Source of the DNA: Eubacteriales bacterium
Lineage (GTDB): Bacteria > Bacillota_A > Clostridia > Lachnospirales > Lachnospiraceae
NCBI GenBank assembly: GCA_030527765.1
Contig: JAUNAE010000221.1
Location: forward strand, 1 to 6,361
Reading direction: 5' to 3'
DNA: 6,361 nucleotides
Of this stretch, positions 5,262 to 6,361 are shown piece by piece; the first letter of the stretch is position 1; each line of letters starts with the position of its first letter. The translations under genes were made by a program, and so were the position numbers. The notes beneath the pieces are model-generated. The model searched no databases, was not told where the DNA came from, and was given only the letters and a program-made list of their open reading frames with translations.

Positions 5262-5339
5262 TTACAGTATACCAAAATACCTTCCCGGAGTGAAGCCTCT
5301 TAGAAGTACTTTTCCGTTTTCTGTTTCGTAAGGAACCAT
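5262..5339 (-). CDS. Possible 25-residue small ORF directly after uvrB
   Basis: The ATG at 5339 starts 3 nt after the uvrB stop, and the AAGGA at the end of uvrB lies 6 nt upstream of it, so translational coupling is possible. The peptide begins MVPYETENGKVLLRGF and ends RYFGIL before TAA at 5262. I recognise no family. The final codons overlap the -10 box of the next promoter, which argues that it is fortuitous. Recorded as a candidate only. Confidence 0.2.
   Translation of the reverse strand: MVPYETENGKVLLRGFTPGRYFGIL
5266..5294 (-). promoter_or_regulatory. Extended -10 promoter for Dabb-fucU
   Basis: On the minus strand -10 TATACT (5271-5266, 5 of 6) preceded by TGG, giving an extended -10, with -35 TTCACT (5294-5289, 4 of 6 to TTGACA) at exactly 17 nt. 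Initiation is expected near 5259. This makes the Dabb gene and fucU a unit separate from uvrB. Confidence 0.6.
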
Positions 5340-5342
5340 TTA

Positions 5343-6361
5343 TTATCCTTCGATCTCTGCAAGGCTTCTTTTCAGATCCAGCATCTGATCACGCAGCTTT
5401 GCCGCCTGCTCGAAATCCAGATCCGCTGCCGCACGACGCATCTGTTTCTCCACCTGGGCAATGAGTTTTTTGAGTTCTTTCGTGTCCATGGATTCCGGAT
5501 CCTTCGCAAGTTTCACCTCGGTCTCAGCAACAGCCTTGGAAACTGCAATCAAATCACGTACCGCCTTCTTGATGGTCGTCGGAGTGATACCATGTTCCTG
5601 ATTGTACTGCTCCTGAATACTTCGACGTCTCTCCGTCTCCTCGATGGCTTTTTTCATAGAGTCCGTCCAGCTGTCTGCATACATGATAACATGTCCCTCA
5701 CTGTTGCGGGCAGCACGGCCAATGGTCTGAATCAGGGACGTTTCCGAACGCAGGAAACCTTCCTTGTCCGCATCCAGAATTGCCACAAGTGTAATTTCCG
5801 GAATATCCAGACCTTCTCTCAGCAAGTTGATACCTACTAGAACATCAAACACATCCAGACGCATATCTCGAATAATCTCCGCTCTCTCCAGCGTATCAAT
5901 ATCAGAGTGCAGATAGCGGACACGAATTCCGATATCTTTCATGTAAGCAGTCAGATCTTCCGCCATACGTTTGGTCAGTGTCGTAATCAGTACTTTATTC
6001 TTCTTGGCGATTTCACGATTCACTTCTCCTACAAGATCATCAATCTGCCCCTCCACCGGTCGAACCTCCACCTTCGGATCCAGAAGGCCAGTCGGACGAA
6101 TAATCTGTTCCGCTCTCAATAGTTCATGATTCTCTTCATATTCTCCCGGGGTTGCGGAAACGAACATCACCTGGTCGATTTTTGACTCAAATTCTTCAAA
6201 ATTCAGCGGACGGTTATCCTGGGCAGATGGAAGACGGAAACCGTAATCCACCAGTGTCTGCTTACGGCTCAGGTTTCCGAAGAACATTCCTCCGACCTGC
6301 GGAATCGTCTTGTGGGACTCATCAATAATCAGCAGATACTCATCTCCGAAATAATCCATCA
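5343..6361 (-). CDS. uvrB: Excinuclease ABC subunit UvrB, C-terminal half
   Basis: DNA-damage verification helicase of nucleotide excision repair: it takes DNA from UvrA, pries the strands and recruits UvrC. About 339 codons of a protein that is usually near 660 residues are present; the Walker A part and the start lie beyond the right edge. Residue numbers count from the Met codon at 6359. Visible are motif II DESH (13-16), [16 protein letters not shown] (from 37), motif III SATPGEY (68-74), RPTGLLDP, then the second RecA-like domain with [39 protein letters not shown] and motif [11 protein letters not shown] (211-219). The C-terminal UVR motif ([20 protein letters not shown] onward) ends the protein and binds UvrC. 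After DESH the usual GMYNGDRSRK-like stretch reads [10 protein letters not shown], a mild departure. I see no terminator right after the TAA; uvrA or uvrC is not in view. Confidence 0.97.
   Translation of the reverse strand, partial: MDYFGDEYLLIIDESHKTIPQVGGMFFGNLSRKQTLVDYGFRLPSAQDNRPLNFEEFESKIDQVMFVSATPGEYEENHELLRAEQIIRPTGLLDPKVEVRPVEGQIDDLVGEVNREIAKKNKVLITTLTKRMAEDLTAYMKDIGIRVRYLHSDIDTLERAEIIRDMRLDVFDVLVGINLLREGLDIPEITLVAILDADKEGFLRSETSLIQTIGRAARNSEGHVIMYADSWTDSMKKAIEETERRRSIQEQYNQEHGITPTTIKKAVRDLIAVSKAVAETEVKLAKDPESMDTKELKKLIAQVEKQMRRAAADLDFEQAAKLRDQMLDLKRSLAEIEG

Noticed and set aside
4977..5303. A 108-codon plus-strand open frame across the Dabb start and the uvrB-Dabb gap
   Set aside because: It is antisense to the start of a clear gene and its promoter region, and shows no recognisable domain.

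Overview
The window looks like chromosome from a low-to-moderate GC Firmicute, most likely a gut clostridium of the Lachnospiraceae type. This rests on the hrcA-grpE-dnaK gene order behind a perfect CIRCE operator, near-consensus SigA promoters, strong AGGAGG-type ribosome binding sites and the general character of the proteins. The family-level assignment is an inference. I see no mobile element, CRISPR array, rRNA or tRNA.

Layout: (1) 1-1977, minus strand, is the class I heat-shock operon: a TTGACA-N17-TATCTT promoter, the CIRCE operator, hrcA, grpE and the first 21 codons of dnaK. A three-segment stem-loop fills the grpE-dnaK gap. (2) 1988-2746, minus strand, encodes a TSUP (TauE/SafE, YfcA-like) membrane carrier ending about 10 bp before the heat-shock promoter, with no terminator visible between them. 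(3) 2992-4218, plus strand, encodes a dicarboxylate/amino acid:cation symporter (glutamate transporter fold), divergent from TSUP. (4) A strong bidirectional terminator at 4267-4304 separates it from a convergent minus-strand pair: a small Dabb-domain protein followed by a FucU-type L-fucose mutarotase. (5) 5138-5342 is a 205-bp gap holding an extended -10 promoter, a structured leader and two tiny ORFs. (6) 5343-6361, minus strand, is the C-terminal half of uvrB, running off the right edge.

How the parts relate: HrcA represses its own operon through CIRCE, while GrpE is the nucleotide exchange factor for the DnaK that follows it. The symporter and TSUP are independent transport genes sharing a divergent intergenic region. 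The Dabb-FucU pair is probably co-transcribed and points to sugar anomer handling, although no fucose pathway genes are in view. UvrB belongs to nucleotide excision repair.

Novelty: most of the window is ordinary core genome and I found no convincing undescribed multi-gene system. The items most worth a second look are the structured promoter/leader segment between uvrB and the Dabb gene (a possible dispersed repeat), a third CIRCE-like half-site over the heat-shock -10 box, the missing HP1/TM8 arginine in the symporter, and the grpE-dnaK stem-loop.
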